Origin: Bemisia tabaci
Taxonomy: Eukaryota; Arthropoda; Insecta; Hemiptera; Aleyrodidae
DNA: 64,000 nt
NCBI RefSeq assembly: GCF_918797505.1
Contig: NC_092794.1
Location: forward strand, 65,881,345 to 65,945,344
Reading direction: 5' to 3'
The position numbers and the translations under genes were made by a program. How positions within the stretch are numbered: the stretch's first letter is position 1; every line of letters begins with the position of its first letter. The notes beneath the pieces were generated by a model. The model saw only the letters and a list, made by a program, of their open reading frames with translations, was not told where the DNA came from and made no database searches. Below, one piece after another: positions 1 to 12,059 of the stretch.

Positions 1-1599
1 GTAAAAACTCATGAAAATGGCTAAATATTGAGCTAATGTCCATGTCTGTTATCACTAAGCAGATGTAAACAATCACCCATTGACTGCAGTCTTCCTTAAA
101 AATAGGGTTTATCCCGTCGGTTCTTATTTATCTAATGAAGGTTTTAACCATTTAAACGTACGAGGAATTCATTTCTGATTTCCATTTTGATCAAAAAATT
201 ATCGATTGACTCGATATTTGCATTTGAAAAGCGGCTGCCATTTCCTTACGGGAAAATACATTGTAAGTGATGAAGAAACCAGGTCTGTCATATCATTTCA
301 CGTCACAAGTATGGCGGACCCGAAACGACCGTTTTGAAAATCCAAATTCTGAGGCGTTTTTAAGTTGATTTTTTGGGGGTTTCCGGTGATAAAAAAACTC
401 CGGGAAAATTCCTGTGACATCAGGAGCCTTAGTTCTTTCGATTAAAGCGATAAAAAAAATTGGTGCAACTGGCCCATAGCGCCATTTTGTGAGCATAGGT
501 GGGTGAAAAGTTGATCTACTGGAATAAATGACACTATATTTCTACTCCAATTTGCTAACTGTTACTTACTCCCTTTTACTGATAATCACTAGCTATTTCT
601 GATCATCATCAATTTTGCTGAATATTTTTTTAATGCGGGGCAAAGGTGAAATTAAAAATCTGTTTATGATATTACGATGTTAACTTCCCGCAGAATTGCA
701 GGCATATTTCATGCAGGAGTGTTTCGATAAAATGGAGAAGAATGGGTGGTAAAACGGTCATCAAAAGGCCTTATTCAAAAGCGGTCATTTCCTGCAACCT
801 CGCCCTGATCTTCGAAATACTTTCAGGGTCGATAGAGAATCACTTTCCGAGTCCAAAACACCGACGATTTTTGAAATCAAACAAGTACGGATAGAGTGAA
901 AGGGGTTCAAAGATAAATATTTCAACTCGCATATCTCGTGAACTGTTTGTCGTAAAGCGATGATCTTAGTCCCAAAATATAGAGGAAACCACCAGCTTTC
1001 AGACAATGATGATAAAATTGGTCCATTTTGAAAATGTCATCCATTGCTGTCACGTTGCCATAGTTCAAATTTTCAATTTTTAGCTGGGGCGATACCTTTA
1101 TAGGTCAATCCTGTATAAAATCATTCGTCAAAAATGACATCAGGATAAATGATTAATATGTGATGGATACAGGGAAATCAAAGTTTTCGATCATAAAAAA
1201 ATTTATGTTTACCTTCAACGGTTTGCTGGGTAGAAATAAGAGGAAAAAAGAGGAATTGCTAATAAAAGCGTACCATTTGAGCTTTTTAAATATAAGTCCA
1301 TCCTAGAGAAACGATTTGAAAATGAGTCATGATTTTTTGTTGATGCAGCTAAGGCTATAGTTCTGTAACATTCATATGTCTCGATATTTTGTTCTTTTTT
1401 AATAATTTTCTTGGGAAATGAGCTATAATGGGGTATAAAAATGCACAACCTTGCAATTCGTGATTGGTTTGAGGGCATTTGGTGATCTTGGGACTCGGAA
1501 CAAACCAGGTCCAAGTGTACCGCATCCACTTTGAAAAATCATATCTCTCCTCCAACTTGTTTCCCCAGGAAGAACTTGTGCTTATTTTAAAGCTTAAAC
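1..1599. other. non-coding stretch, no gene seen
   Basis: AT-rich sequence. The few open frames are under 105 codons, overlap on opposite strands and resemble no family I know. I see no TIR pair or tandem array here. Confidence 0.5.
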
Positions 1600-1934
1600 C
1601 AAGGTAGATTTACACAGGTATGGAAAAGTTGAAAATTTCCCATGAGCCTCAGTACGTGTCACATGACTACGTGACGTAGGTAAAGGGGCCCGTTTTTTAT
1701 TTAATTAAATTACAATCAAATTAACATTCAAACGTTTGTGCGTTTAAACGTTAAAATTAATATCGCATTAGCAAAATTGTGCAAAAAATCCCACAAAATT
1801 TTGACAAACGATAAACCGAAAATAATAAATCAAAATAATTAAAACATTCAAAATGGCTGACGTTCAGGGGCCGCTGGAGAGCCAATCAGAGGCCAGTTGT
1901 TAAGTTCTGTCCATACCTGTGTAAATCTACCTTG
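1600..1934. mobile_element. MITE family A, copy 1 (TIR CAAGGTAGATTTACACAGG)
   Basis: A short non-coding element with inverted ends: it begins CAAGGTAGATTTACACAGG and ends with the reverse complement (CCTGTGTAAATCTACCTTG). It is flanked by AGCTTAAAC on both sides (1591-1599 and 1935-1943), a 9-bp duplication (8 bp if the outermost A is chance). A second copy lies in the opposite orientation at 16466-16796 and a 5' fragment at 37443. No coding capacity. TSD length fits hAT, P or Mutator-type transposases; I cannot choose between them. Confidence 0.85.
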
Positions 1935-2070
1935 AGCTTAAACGGTCTACTTTCATCAAAAAATAGTTAGATTACTTTTTGTGCGATTCCTTCAACGTCA
2001 CAGCTAAAAAGGTGAAAAACTGAACATTTGAACTACGGCAACGTGGCAACAATGGATTCAACAAAGTTTC

Positions 2071-2350
2071 GGTATGTTCGATAACTTTCGGTATGTTCGA
2101 TAACTTTCGGTATGTTCGATAAGTTTCGGTATGCTCGATAAGTTTCGGTATGTTCGATAAGTTTCGGTATGTTCGGTAAGTTTCGGTATGTACGATGTAT
2201 CGCGATAACTTCGGTATTCGATGAATCGAAAATGTTTCGGTATGTTTCGGTAAGTCTCGGTATGTTCGGTATGTACGATATATCGCGATGGCTTCGGTAT
2301 TCGGTGAATCGAAAATGTTTCGGTCGGTATCGATCGGTAACGATCGGTAT
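2071..2350. repeat. 19-bp minisatellite, TTCGGTATGTTCGATAA type
   Basis: Tandem copies of a 19-bp unit (GGTATGTTCGATAACTTTC and variants) are regular at the start and then decay into longer variants that contain TATCGCGAT. The open frames on both strands across it are repeat translations rich in TYRNIPK-like peptides, not genes. Confidence 0.85.
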
Positions 2351-2642
2351 CGGTACGGGTTCGGTATACAGCTCTAGTTCGTAACACTCGGAATTCATTT
2401 AAACCGTCCGTTCCTTCGACCGGGTACTTCTTGATTCGAACGGAACAGTTCACGGGAAAACGTTGATTAATGCACGCGTCAGAGCTTTGATCGAAAAATA
2501 AAAGCAGACATCCGTCATGATTTCCGCGAAAAAAGAAGCACACCAAACAGGAGGCACAAAGGAGGGAGCTTGTTGCGTTTCAGAGGTTAAAATATCGAGC
2601 GGGAACGACTGCCCGATGGTGAGGAGAAACTCTTTATTTATT

Positions 2643-2895
2643 CTGCCGTGCTAAGGAAGAACGCCGTATGGGCCTTCAGACGTTGCCAAATTTCCTCCAA
2701 TAAAAACCTAATTTACTCGGAAAATTGTGAATATTTTTCTTCAATTTTTTCGGACGATTTTGTTCGCAATTTCGTCTGAAACGTCTGAAAATTTCAAGGA
2801 AAAGTACGCATAAATTTCGTCAAAAATACATGTTATATCGAAGGAAATTTGGCAACTCGCGAATGTTCATACGGCGTTTTTCCTTAGCACGGCAG
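2643..2895. mobile_element. MITE family B, copy 1 (253 bp, TSD TATT)
   Basis: Foldback-type element with ends CTGCCGTGCTAAGGAAGAAC and the matching inverted end. Flanked by TATT at 2639-2642 and 2896-2899. It is exactly 253 bp, the same length as the copies at 10406, 31471 and 33291. Non-coding. Confidence 0.85.
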
Positions 2896-3154
2896 TATTT
2901 CGAGCGAGGTGCAATGAAGTTTCCTGTCGATTTATTCATACACTTGGCATTCCGGCAGCGATGCACGAAACAAAGAGGACGACAGAACTGAGCATCATTA
3001 AAGCGGCAAGCGTAACGGAAATGCTCAGAAAACAGGGAGGAAAAAGTGCGCTTCAAAGGATGCGATGGTGAGCTTAGATATCGGTGAAAAAACCAACAAT
3101 CGAGAGGAGAATCCTTTCGGTTTCGGAGCTTACTGTGCGCCGAGATACGGGCAG

Positions 3155-3319
3155 CAGTGGCGTGGCGTGCTTTGCGATGTATCGATTGTTATGCCATTTA
3201 AAACCTATGGAAAAGGATCGATGAACAGGGTGTGCGCAGCGAACACCTTAATAATAGATTTTTACCATAGGTTTGAATGACACAACAATCGATGTATCGC
3301 AATTTACGCCACGCCACTG
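3155..3319. mobile_element. hAT-like MITE family C, copy 1 (165 bp, TSD ACGGGCAG)
   Basis: Near-palindromic element starting CAGTGGCGTGGCGTG and ending with the inverted CACGCCACTG type end. Perfect 8-bp TSD ACGGGCAG (3147-3154, 3320-3327). The CAGTGG end and 8-bp TSD fit the hAT superfamily. Other copies are at 54738, 59620 and 63536. Confidence 0.88.
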
Positions 3320-3813
3320 ACGGGCAGGGCAGTCGAGGCAAATGAAACAAGCAGGAAGCTCCAACGCATTGGCGTCGGAGAGCGGCTCTGGGGGCAGTAG
3401 TTGTAGTCAAGAATGAGGGCCTAGACACATTTTGTCATTGATGTACAATCCGACAACTGTCGATTCATGTTTTGTAACTTAGCAGATTTACGTAGCCGGT
3501 GTATAAATGTGTATTGGGCTTTGATATGGCGAATACTGGCATTATCACTTGTTGTATACTTTTAATTTTGAAAGCTCTTTGGAGGTCCGCTTCCTAAAAA
3601 ATCTCTGGTTGATAAGTCGTTTAGCGAGGCTGCAAAAAATTTGCATTTTTATATCTGAAAGTGTAGGTATTGGTTTTTTGTATAATTGTTTTTTTGGATT
3701 GCTGGAAAAGTAACGCATACTTCTATAATTTAGGACTGAGTCAGGGAAATATAAGGTTCGTTAAATAGTAAATATTCCTAGTACCGTGTGACACTATTGT
3801 TAACGAAAAGTTT
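3320..3813. other. non-coding stretch, nothing recognised
   Basis: AT-rich sequence between a MITE and the transposase fragment. No inverted ends, arrays or plausible coding region seen. Confidence 0.4.
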
Positions 3814-4056
3814 TTGCAATTGTCAAAGAGGTTGTTGAATGATCTTCGAATAACTTTTGATGAGCTAGAGGTAATGGTTCTATCTGCAGCTCGTGGACTT
3901 CTGTACGATATTGTCCAGAATCATCTAAATTTTCAAAAAGTGTCCGCTTGTTCGATACCCAATTTGCTCATTCATGCATACAAGGAGAAGCGCATGAAAG
4001 CTTTAGCAGACATTTTGGAGATGAATCAAGAATTAGATGAAGAATTTATGACTTAA
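3814..4056 (+). pseudogene. mariner/Tc1-like transposase fragment (N-terminal HTH part)
   Basis: An 80-codon frame with no ATG at its start. The order of features resembles the second helix-turn-helix and linker of mariner transposases: a D-x-RIT-x-x-EL stretch (residues 9-18), then KVSACSIPNLL (about 41-51) and an EKR stretch before an acidic tail ending at a stop. In mariner proteins this would be followed by the catalytic domain, which is absent here. At 4137-4176 a reverse-complement copy of the first 30 bp or so of the motif (GATCTTCGAATAAC region) is present on the minus strand, so two pieces of a related element lie head to head. Family assignment rests on pattern memory only. Confidence 0.45.
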
Positions 4057-4239
4057 ATCACGGCACCTTAATCACGGGATGACCTTAATTACGGCAACTA
4101 TTTATTGTCCATGAGATGCAGATGGTTCCATTTCCCTAGCTCATCAAAAGGTATTCGAAGATCAATTTCATCAGCCACCCGTACGAACCACGTTTCTAGT
4201 GACCGTACTTGCTTCGCACGTATGAAACATACAATCAGA

Positions 4240-4623
4240 GAAAACAGAATTCATCTTACAATAATCAATAATCAGTAGGACATGAATCGTTGCGATGTAT
4301 AATACGACATTATAATGCGGCATTACTATTGTAATTCATTTTAATGTTTAGGGGCATTATAAATCATTATTGCCACGTCGGAATGAAATGTTGTAGACTG
4401 AATTGAAAAGCATGTTGGCAAAATTTATTATAAAAAATAGTATAACATGTAGGTACATAACATAAAGGTAATACAAATTAAATGATTAGAGCGTGTATAT
4501 TTCATTACATTATAGGTATATTACAATCCTTTTTGTCATTGTTGGAAATTTTGATAGTTTGAATTTTGATAGTTGATAGTTGATAGTTTGAGAGTTGAAA
4601 ATTTGGTTATTTTATTTAGTTAG
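4240..4623. other. non-coding, AT-rich with a GATAGTT simple repeat
   Basis: No gene. Around 4550-4600 short copies of TTGATAGT are repeated in tandem. Confidence 0.45.
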
Positions 4624-4695
4624 GTGATTCGATAGACGCCATATTTTGTGTCAGAATGGCATGGGACATATCCCATCAATTGGTTCCATTTTTCA
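4624..4695. mobile_element. isolated arm of long-TIR family D
   Basis: About 70 bp beginning GTGATTCGATAGACGCC match the left terminal arm of the element at 17749-27703 (GTGATTCGATGGCCGCC). No inverted partner is visible nearby, so this is a truncated copy. Confidence 0.6.
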
Positions 4696-4961
4696 TTTAC
4701 TCATCATTTTTCTCCAATTTTAAGTTTCGCAATTCTGTTTTCAGGAGACTAAAGCACTCACTTATCAATTTGTATATTTATATTGAGTTAAGGGTTAGAG
4801 ACGTATTCCTCACCGGAATTGAGGAATGGAGGTGTTACAGTAAGTCCGGCATTAGGTTCCATTTCGACATCAGCGACGATCAACGCTACGATACTGGAAG
4901 CCAGTCTTCCGATATTAAATCCCTAGCGGGGGAAGAAAAAAAATGCCTAGATTTCGCTTAA

Positions 4962-7023
4962 AAATCCCTAAATCCCCAGATTTGCTCAAATATACTTAAA
5001 AAATCCCTAGATTTTGCAAAAAGCGCCATTTTTTTATGAAGAATCATGATGTCATTCGATGTAGCGATTTGCAATATTTAAATCTGATTGGCTCGTTTGA
5101 ATTTTGGCGCTCTCTGAAAGCAGTGCTAATCCAGACCAATAAAATGAAAGAATATTAGTTGATTTCTTATTATTAACAGGTTGAATGCAGTTGAATGTCA
5201 AGTACATCGAAGGACGCAATCGTTTTAATTTCCGGCTTATTTGCGGGGAAAATAGTGTTGCCAAAAAGGCCTACAAAATATAGATGAAAAAATGTTTTCG
5301 ATTGTCGAAGCTAGAATTGAGGTTTAAAAAGTTGATTTTTGGTAACTTTACCTCATCAAAAAAAATCCCTAGATTTCCTGAAAAATCCCTAAATCCCTGG
5401 AAATTCCGGAAAATCCCTAAATCTAGAAATAAACTCTTAGACATCGGATGGCTGTTGGAAGCATTAGAGTCAACATTTGAAACGCTGCTGCAGAATTTGC
5501 CGGGAGTATAATCGAGTGTTGAAAGTCAGTAGAATTGAACAATGTAATAATTGCTTTCCGAAATAAGCGTTATAATAAAAAAACGACGAATCTGAACTGT
5601 TAATACTGGAACACACACCTTCTGTAAATGTACCTTGCGAGAGATAAGTAAAAAAATAGATGTACTGGAGGAGAAGTGCTTCTCCACAGAGTTTGAAGAA
5701 GGAAAAAAAATGCCCAAATTTACTTACTTCAGCATTTTCGGCAAAATCACTGCAATTTCCGAACCTTTTTCTGGCCAGGGCCAAAATTAAATGATTATGA
5801 AGGGCCACTTAGATGTTGTAGATAAAAATAGGACTGTTGAAAAATTCGCCGTTTTCAATAAATATGTACCCGGAATGGAAGACATCTAGGGGAAAATTGT
5901 TACGATTTTCCGATGCAAATATTTTCCTACAATCTATTTTCCTGCGTTTTGGGATTATACGTACTAAGCAGGCTAAGAGCCCGTTCGCCAAAACTAATCG
6001 GAACTGTATGAATGAATTGCTCCTTTTAAAAATCAAAACAATATCGAATTGCGATATATTACACAGTTAAGATAGGGCTATGTCCTGTCGTAAGCGGCGA
6101 CATAAAGTCGATATCATTTCAATAATCGCCCCAATGGCCACGATAGTTGTTAGACGTTTACGGTTTCCCTGGTAACCTTTGTTTGCTATCAGCTGATATC
6201 GAGTAAATGACTAGGAAGCTCCAACTCAGTGGTTAAAGCTTCCTTAACCGCGAAAACTTTAAAATTCAAATTTTCAAATTTTGAACGTAAAGTACATTTT
6301 TTCCATCACGAGATAAAAGCACAAACAAGTTTTTGAATTGTTGACTGTATCACCATGATTCCAAAAATACAATACACAACATAGCATTGACTAACAATAA
6401 AACAGTATGCAATAAAATAAAGTCATGACAAGGAACATAGCCGAAAATGGCGCCGATTCCCATCAACCAACGCGCGGTCTCTACAATGTAACATGCTGCA
6501 TTGATACTCCCCAGCTGGGACCGTCCGGAATAGCAGCTCTAGTGCAAGCACCAGAGCCGCTAAAATCGTCAGCTTCGTTTCGTCTCTATCAATGACGTTT
6601 GAAATAGAGTTTGGAATAATTTCTTTCGTCTCGGATTTTATGAGGGCTGAATTTAGACGCGCTCTTTGACGTGGCGGATCATTGCATTTCCCATTTTAAG
6701 ATGAGAATCGCAAAGTGTTTTGCCTTCTCTTGTTCGATCGCTTCCACTTTCTTGAGGACGTCCGCTCCAGTTACGTTCTGATGAGATCGCAGAGCTTCTT
6801 GCGCGATTTTTTTAATTTTAAATGTCAGTTGGCTCCGTGAAAGTAATCGATGTTGCGTGAGCGATGCGTTATCTATGTGTTCTGAGCTTTCGCGGTAAGC
6901 AGGAGTAGGTCAAGATTGAGGACGAATATGATATAGGTAATTCAGAAAATCAGGATTCGATCAGGAATTCATTCAAATTGGGTACATTTTGAATGGCAAT
7001 GCCCCCTCCGCCTATTAAACGGG
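4962..7023. other. non-coding stretch, no gene seen
   Basis: Contains degenerate AAAATCCCTAGATTT-type short repeats (4917-5030 and 5355-5430). Otherwise only short opposing open frames at 5470-6070 that resemble nothing. No RNA gene recognised. Confidence 0.45.
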
Positions 7024-7331
7024 GAGAAAAACTTCGCGCGTGGGTCATTCGCGAGTTAAGGTCATTTATGGATCTCTGAAGTTTTCGGATCACGTATCTA
7101 AAAAGTTGAGGTCCAGCTGCCGAAGTTCGGGTCAGACATCTGAAGTACTTCTATATATATCGAAGGGTTCGGGCCACACATGTGAAGTACTCCGGTACCT
7201 ACCGAAGTGCCTCGATGTCTGACCCGAACTTCGGAAGCTCGATCTCAAGTTTTCGGATGCGTGATCAGAAAACTTCTGAGATCCTTATGACCTCAACTTC
7301 AGGTCCCGTGCATGGAGTTATTTTTTCTGTG
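7024..7331. mobile_element. foldback MITE family E, copy 1
   Basis: About 308 bp, strongly self-complementary (for example AGGTCCAGCTGCCGAAGTTC near the left and matching GAACTTCGGAAGCTCGATCT to the right of centre). A better preserved copy is at 55333-55642. The 60-codon open frame inside is a by-product of the repeat. Confidence 0.75.
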
Positions 7332-7687
7332 TAAAATCTCCAAAAACGAATACACACCACTAATTGTAAGTCAGGTATTCTTAAAAACCCTTGAAAAATG
7401 ATGCTGCCTACAACTTGTTCAAATGTCGAACCAAAATAGCCAACGATATTGATTCACGAGCTTCATTTCATTCCGCAAAATTGAAGAAATTTAGGAAGCT
7501 TACTCCAGTTATTTTTGAAACAATAGGTAGCAGTAATTGTAACAGTATGAAATTTCACATAATTTTAGTTCATAAGTCGGCTGCCTCTTTGGCCCTACAG
7601 GAGCTCCGTGACCTGATTAAACATGCATAGCCCCCAAAATTACCAACATGTCCATACTTTCCCCATCCAGGTAACGCCTCCAGCGGG

Positions 7688-7787
7688 TCGATTGTTGAAT
7701 CGTTATCGAATGCTTCTGATCGATAAATCCCTATCTTAACAATGCTATATATCGATCAAGGTCATTCGATAACGATTCAACAATCGA
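7688..7787. repeat. 100-bp hairpin with perfect 25-bp arms
   Basis: The arms at 7688-7712 and 7763-7787 are perfect reverse complements (TCGATTGTTGAATCG... and its inverse), with a second inner palindrome (GATCGATA / TATCGATC). Probably a very small TIR element; a structured RNA is an alternative. Confidence 0.75.
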
Positions 7788-8599
7788 GGAGCAGGCCTTC
7801 TGCTAAGCTAAAGTTTTACAACCGATCAAGCCACCCCTTTATTAATTACGTAATGCTTGACGGATTTCCCCCCGATGGATCCCAAAAATTGTAGGATACC
7901 GTTGAATACTTAGCTGAATAAAATTTGAAGTATTATCAATGATAGTGAGACAAATGACAAAATATGTCGAAGGAATGAGAATGATCCATGCATTTTTATC
8001 GAAAGAGAGCGGAAACTTTCTTAAGATTTTGTGTGGTTTTTTTTACCAGTAGAGAGGGTTACGTAAGGCTTGCACTGACCCCCTCCCCCTCCATGTAACG
8101 CAGCATAACGGAGGCTCACAAACCCTTCCTCCCCCTTAGAACCTTAATTAATTAATTAATGAACACTCCCATAGATAACATGACAGCACACTAAAATAGG
8201 CGTCGTCGTGTGTAGATTAATAGGTGAAGGCGAATCATAGAAACTTACTTTGAAGGCGAATCATAGGAACTTACTTTGAAGGCTCGATTGATCGGAGGAT
8301 AGTTTCGCTCATCCGTGAAACCGGAATCGGCTCGAGGGGAGTTGCGGATCCCGTGGCCGTTCCCTATTCCCCGTTCCCCATTCCCGCAGATCCTTGTTCG
8401 AAGCGTCGAATGTGAAACTTTTCTCTTTCAACGCGCTGACTTCGGGGGTCCTCCGGCGATAAGTCCACTTGAATCCTCGATACCGCAACTTCCCTGAATT
8501 TGACGTCAACTCATCCATGTTAAGTGAATCCTGACGCCAGTTTGTCAGATTTAACCCCAGTCTGTCAGACTTCGAGTCTGATGACAAGAAAAAGTACTC
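7788..8599. other. non-coding stretch with a short direct duplication
   Basis: At 8226-8283 a unit of about 26 bp (GAAGGCGAATCATAG followed by AACTTACTTT) is present twice. No gene seen; the two opposing frames at 8309-8608 are short and unlike any family I know. Confidence 0.4.
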
Positions 8600-8765
8600 A
8601 TGATTCAATCAAAATGTAGCTTAAATCAAGAACCAAGCCTCTTAATTTGAGCGGATTTCGTTTTGATTCTAGCAAAAATCCGATTGAATCAAGAGTATTT
8701 TTTCTTGTCAATGTTTTCAAGAGTCTGGACTCTAGATCCAATGTGTTTTTTATCCAGTGTGGTGG
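8600..8765. mobile_element. MITE family F (CACTGG ends), 5'-decayed copy
   Basis: Shares long stretches with the complete copy at 30569-30798, including AACCAAGCCTCTTAATTTGA and the right end with ATCCAATGTG then ATCCAGTG. The left terminus is degraded. Confidence 0.65.
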
Positions 8766-8904
8766 GAAATTAGAACTCGTACCAACTTTCGGAGTAATTT
8801 TAGTCCTGATAATGGTCCTCGAAACATGTTCGCGCGCCTTGACGACTTTTTTCATGTAGTATTTTATTTCGTTTCATTTGCTCTTCAAATCATAATCATT
8901 TTAA

Positions 8905-8934
8905 TTTTTCCTCTTTCTTCTGTTTCAGGTAAGT
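8905..8934 (+). promoter_or_regulatory. candidate recursive (ratchet) splice site
   Basis: A 22-nt, almost uninterrupted pyrimidine tract runs directly into CAG (8926-8928), followed without any exon by GTAAGT (8929-8934). A fused 3' and 5' splice site of the form (Y)n-NCAG|GTAAGT is the known consensus of zero-length exons that split very long insect introns. If real, this region lies in an intron of a plus-strand gene whose exons are outside, or not recognisable within, the window. Confidence 0.55.
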
Positions 8935-9740
8935 TTCTGTTGATTGCTCTTCCTATTGGACCAATGACGCAAATTAACGGGATATGTTGTGTAACGTAAG
9001 TGAATTTAAGTTAACAGTATGTGAAAATCAGAGAAGTGAACAAGTTTGCAGAGTTGTCACAACTCAGGTTTTGAGCGTGGTTTTTTCCAGTGTAAAGCTT
9101 GAAATTTCTAGGGAATCGCTGGCAAAGATGAAAAATGAAGGAAATTTTCAAGAAATTAAGCCGACTACTTTTCCATCGCTAAATTAAAGTATAACAGAAA
9201 GTTTGCAAAGTCATAAATGAAGATAAGACCACTCTAACCATCAATTTGACGTTGCTTAATACCTCTTCATGTTTTATTCTTTAAAACAGAAAACTGTGCA
9301 ACATACCTGTTGGAAAGCGTCTGCGCGAACTAGACTAGGAATATGAGGAGTATTCTCATTATATTGATACATAATTCGGCTCAGTTCCATTTTGAAGATA
9401 AAATATATGAGAAGATTAGGGAACGCCTGGTGTAGATAGAGTGATTTTTGTTAAATCCGTCTACATGTAGCGAGGGCATTTTTGGCACTCGCGGGCCTCT
9501 CATGTGCTCCGACGAAAGCTGCCTAACTTGCGTGCCTCTCGCAGGGGTCAAGAAGTTCAAGCTCTTATCTTTTGCGTCGTCAATTAGATCAAATCAAAGC
9601 CTTTATTTATACGCCTCCTTAGTTTTCTTTCATACTCTTCCAGCGTGGCCGATGCGCGGCGCAGTCTTGAAAAATCAATCTACGCGAATCAAGGACGGAA
9701 CAGAGGATCGATGGAAGAAAATTACAACATGACATTAATT
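8935..9740. other. non-coding stretch, nothing recognised
   Basis: The 94-codon frame at 9448-9732 has no recognisable motif or family feature and runs up to the next MITE. Treated as chance. Confidence 0.4.
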
Positions 9741-9993
9741 GGACCGCGTTGAACAGAAAGGAACCAAGCCACATCAGCTATTGCCAAATTTAACTGGGCA
9801 ATTTAATTTTTTCCATAATAACGTTTGTGCGGATTTTTGTGCAAATTTCAGTGAATTTTCTGAACAGTACTAAGAAAATTCCCTGAAATTTTCAAAGGAA
9901 TCCGCACAAACCTTCTTTTGTAAAAAATTAGGTTGCCTCGTTAAATTTGGCAATAGCTGATGTGGCTTGGTTCCTTTCTGTTAAACTCGGTCC
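9741..9993. mobile_element. MITE family G, copy 1 (TIR GGACCG, TSD AATT)
   Basis: Inverted ends of more than 60 bp: GGACCGCGTTGAACAGAAAG at the left and its near-inverse at the right. Flanked by AATT on both sides. 253 bp. The second copy is at 28487-28755 with TSD ATTT. Non-coding. Confidence 0.85.
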
Positions 9994-10405
9994 AATTTAA
10001 GGTGGATCCTCAGCGTTCTTTCCCACCGGCAAGAACTTGATTTAGGCAGAAATACGATTGGATTCGAATTTTACAATATTGAAAAAGACTAGAATACCTA
10101 TATTAGGAAGACAGTATTTTTTTATACAGCTGAAGCCGCCTGCTTGATTCGAATAATCTTATCCTTGCTTAAGAGGAAACGTCCGGACGGTAATTTAAAT
10201 CTCTTTTTTCAGTGTAAGAAAAAACCACTGAGACTGAAGAACGTAATTACGTATAAATGTTACAATATTTTTACTCTTATTTACTTTTACAAGAAAACCG
10301 TCGGGAATGTCTAACTGACAGTTTCTCACTGATTACAAATAAAACTCTGGACAAAAATGAAATTAACTTATCAATGGATAAAGTGCGAAACCATGTATGT
10401 CCATT

Positions 10406-10658
10406 CTGCCGTGCTGAGGAAGAACGCCGTATGAACATTCGAGAGTTGCCAAATATCCTTCAATTGAATGTTTGTTTTTGAGGAAAGCTACGAATGTTTT
10501 TCCTTGAAATGTTCAGAGACTTTAGGTGAAATTTGCGAACAAAATTATCCTAAAAATTGGAAGGAAAATATACTTAAATTTAGTAGGAAATTCGTGTTTT
10601 ATCAAATGAAATTTGCAACGCCTGAGGATTCATGCGGCGTTTCTCCTTAGCACGGCAG
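10406..10658. mobile_element. MITE family B, copy 2 (253 bp, TSD CATT)
   Basis: Ends CTGCCGTGCTGAGGAAGAAC and inverse, flanked by CATT at 10402-10405 and 10659-10662. Same length and ends as the copy at 2643. The small open frames across it are chance. Confidence 0.85.
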
Positions 10659-10854
10659 CATTGCAGTGTAACATAATTTCCGCTTTGTTTTCATTTTTTC
10701 GAAGAGAAACAAGCCAACTATATAGCTTGAGACTTATACAGAATATTCTGTTTAAAGAGTTGGGACAAATCAAGGAAGTATTCAAGTAATTCCGTTGACT
10801 AGTTTTCCGAAGAAAAAATCAAGTCTGACATAAAGTCTGTGCTACATTGCAAAC

Positions 10855-11700
10855 GGAGCTAAATGGTTACGTTCTTTGGTCATGGAAATTCTTGAAAAAT
10901 TGAATCGTTCGACTCGATTTTACAACTTCGGAACGAAGTTACGTTCTCTCGTCTAATAAACGGAAAAAACTGCGTGTATTCGGTAAAATATCGTTTGGGA
11001 GGAAATATCAAGGAAGTCTTTAAGAAATTACGTTGACCAATTTTCCAAAGACAAAAATCTAGTCCGATAAAAAGTCTGCAACATTATCAACAGAGCCACG
11101 TGGTTTCTCTCCTCGGCATGGTGTTCAGGTCTTTAAAAACCGGGAAAAACCGGGATTCATCAGGGAATGAAAATTTACCGGGAAAATCAGGGGAAAATCA
11201 AGAAATTTGTTCCAGAAACCAGGAAAATCAAGGAATTTGTTCCAGTGACCGGGAAAATCAGGGAATTTGTTCCAGAAACCGGGAATAATGTAGAAGCTTT
11301 CATTGACCAGATAATATCAACATCAGGGACATTTTTTGAATTAAAATTTTGAATGTGCGCTAAAGAAATGGCTGTAAGATTAATTAAAATCTATATTTGA
11401 AACTCTGGAAAATTATCTTCCTTTCCCCAAAAAAACCCCGGGAAAGTGGAAGAAAACTGTGGTTTCTCATCCGGGAATGAGCTCCTGAAAATCAGGGAAA
11501 ATCAGGGAAAAATCAGGGAATGAGCTTTGCCAAGAAAACTAGACACCATGCTCTTCGGCCATCGATACTCTTGGAAAATTGAATCGTTTGACTCGATTTT
11601 GCTAGTTTGGAAGCAATTTGCGCTCTCTCGTCCAATAAACGGGGAAAATCACGTGTGTTCGGTGAAATATTGTTTGGAATCGCGGCAACGCGGGGAAAAT
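10855..11700. repeat. dispersed direct repeat (about 150 bp, twice) around a 36-bp minisatellite
   Basis: A stretch containing TTGAATCGTTCGACTCGATT recurs in diverged form at 10900-11030 and 11565-11700, both followed by TAATAAACGG- or CAATAAACGG-like sequence. Between them, at about 11160-11285, units of about 36 bp built on GGGAATTTGTTCCAGAAACC are in tandem. Non-coding. Confidence 0.6.
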
Positions 11701-12059
11701 TTTGATTTAAAAACTAGGTCTTGATGAGGTTGCCGGCAAGTGATAGGTTTTGAAGCGGCGGCGTTTTATTATTACTTCCGGCCGTTTTTATCGCCCTCTT
11801 ACAGATATCTTTGCGCCGTTTATTGAGGCTTTGACACGGTCCCGACAATAGCTTCGTTCCTTTGCAGCAGGACCCGTGGCCGTCCCGACGCGCTGCCTTT
11901 TTTTATTACCTGCAGTTCTCTTCAAAATATGATCGTCGCGCGTCGATAAAGCCCAGCGTAGTTATGGGCTATCGATTTTCTTATCACAAAATTGCACTGT
12001 GGTAAGACTGACTCAAAAGAGCAGTGCCTCAAATAATGTGATTAAGTCATTTTTTGCTG
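11701..12059. other. non-coding stretch, nothing recognised
   Basis: Somewhat GC-richer than its surroundings (TTCCGGCCGTTTTTATCGCC region). No open frame or repeat of note. Confidence 0.35.

Noticed and set aside
2033..2546. Minus-strand frames of 121 and 162 codons
   Set aside because: They cover the 19-bp minisatellite and consist of repeated TYRNIPK-like peptides.
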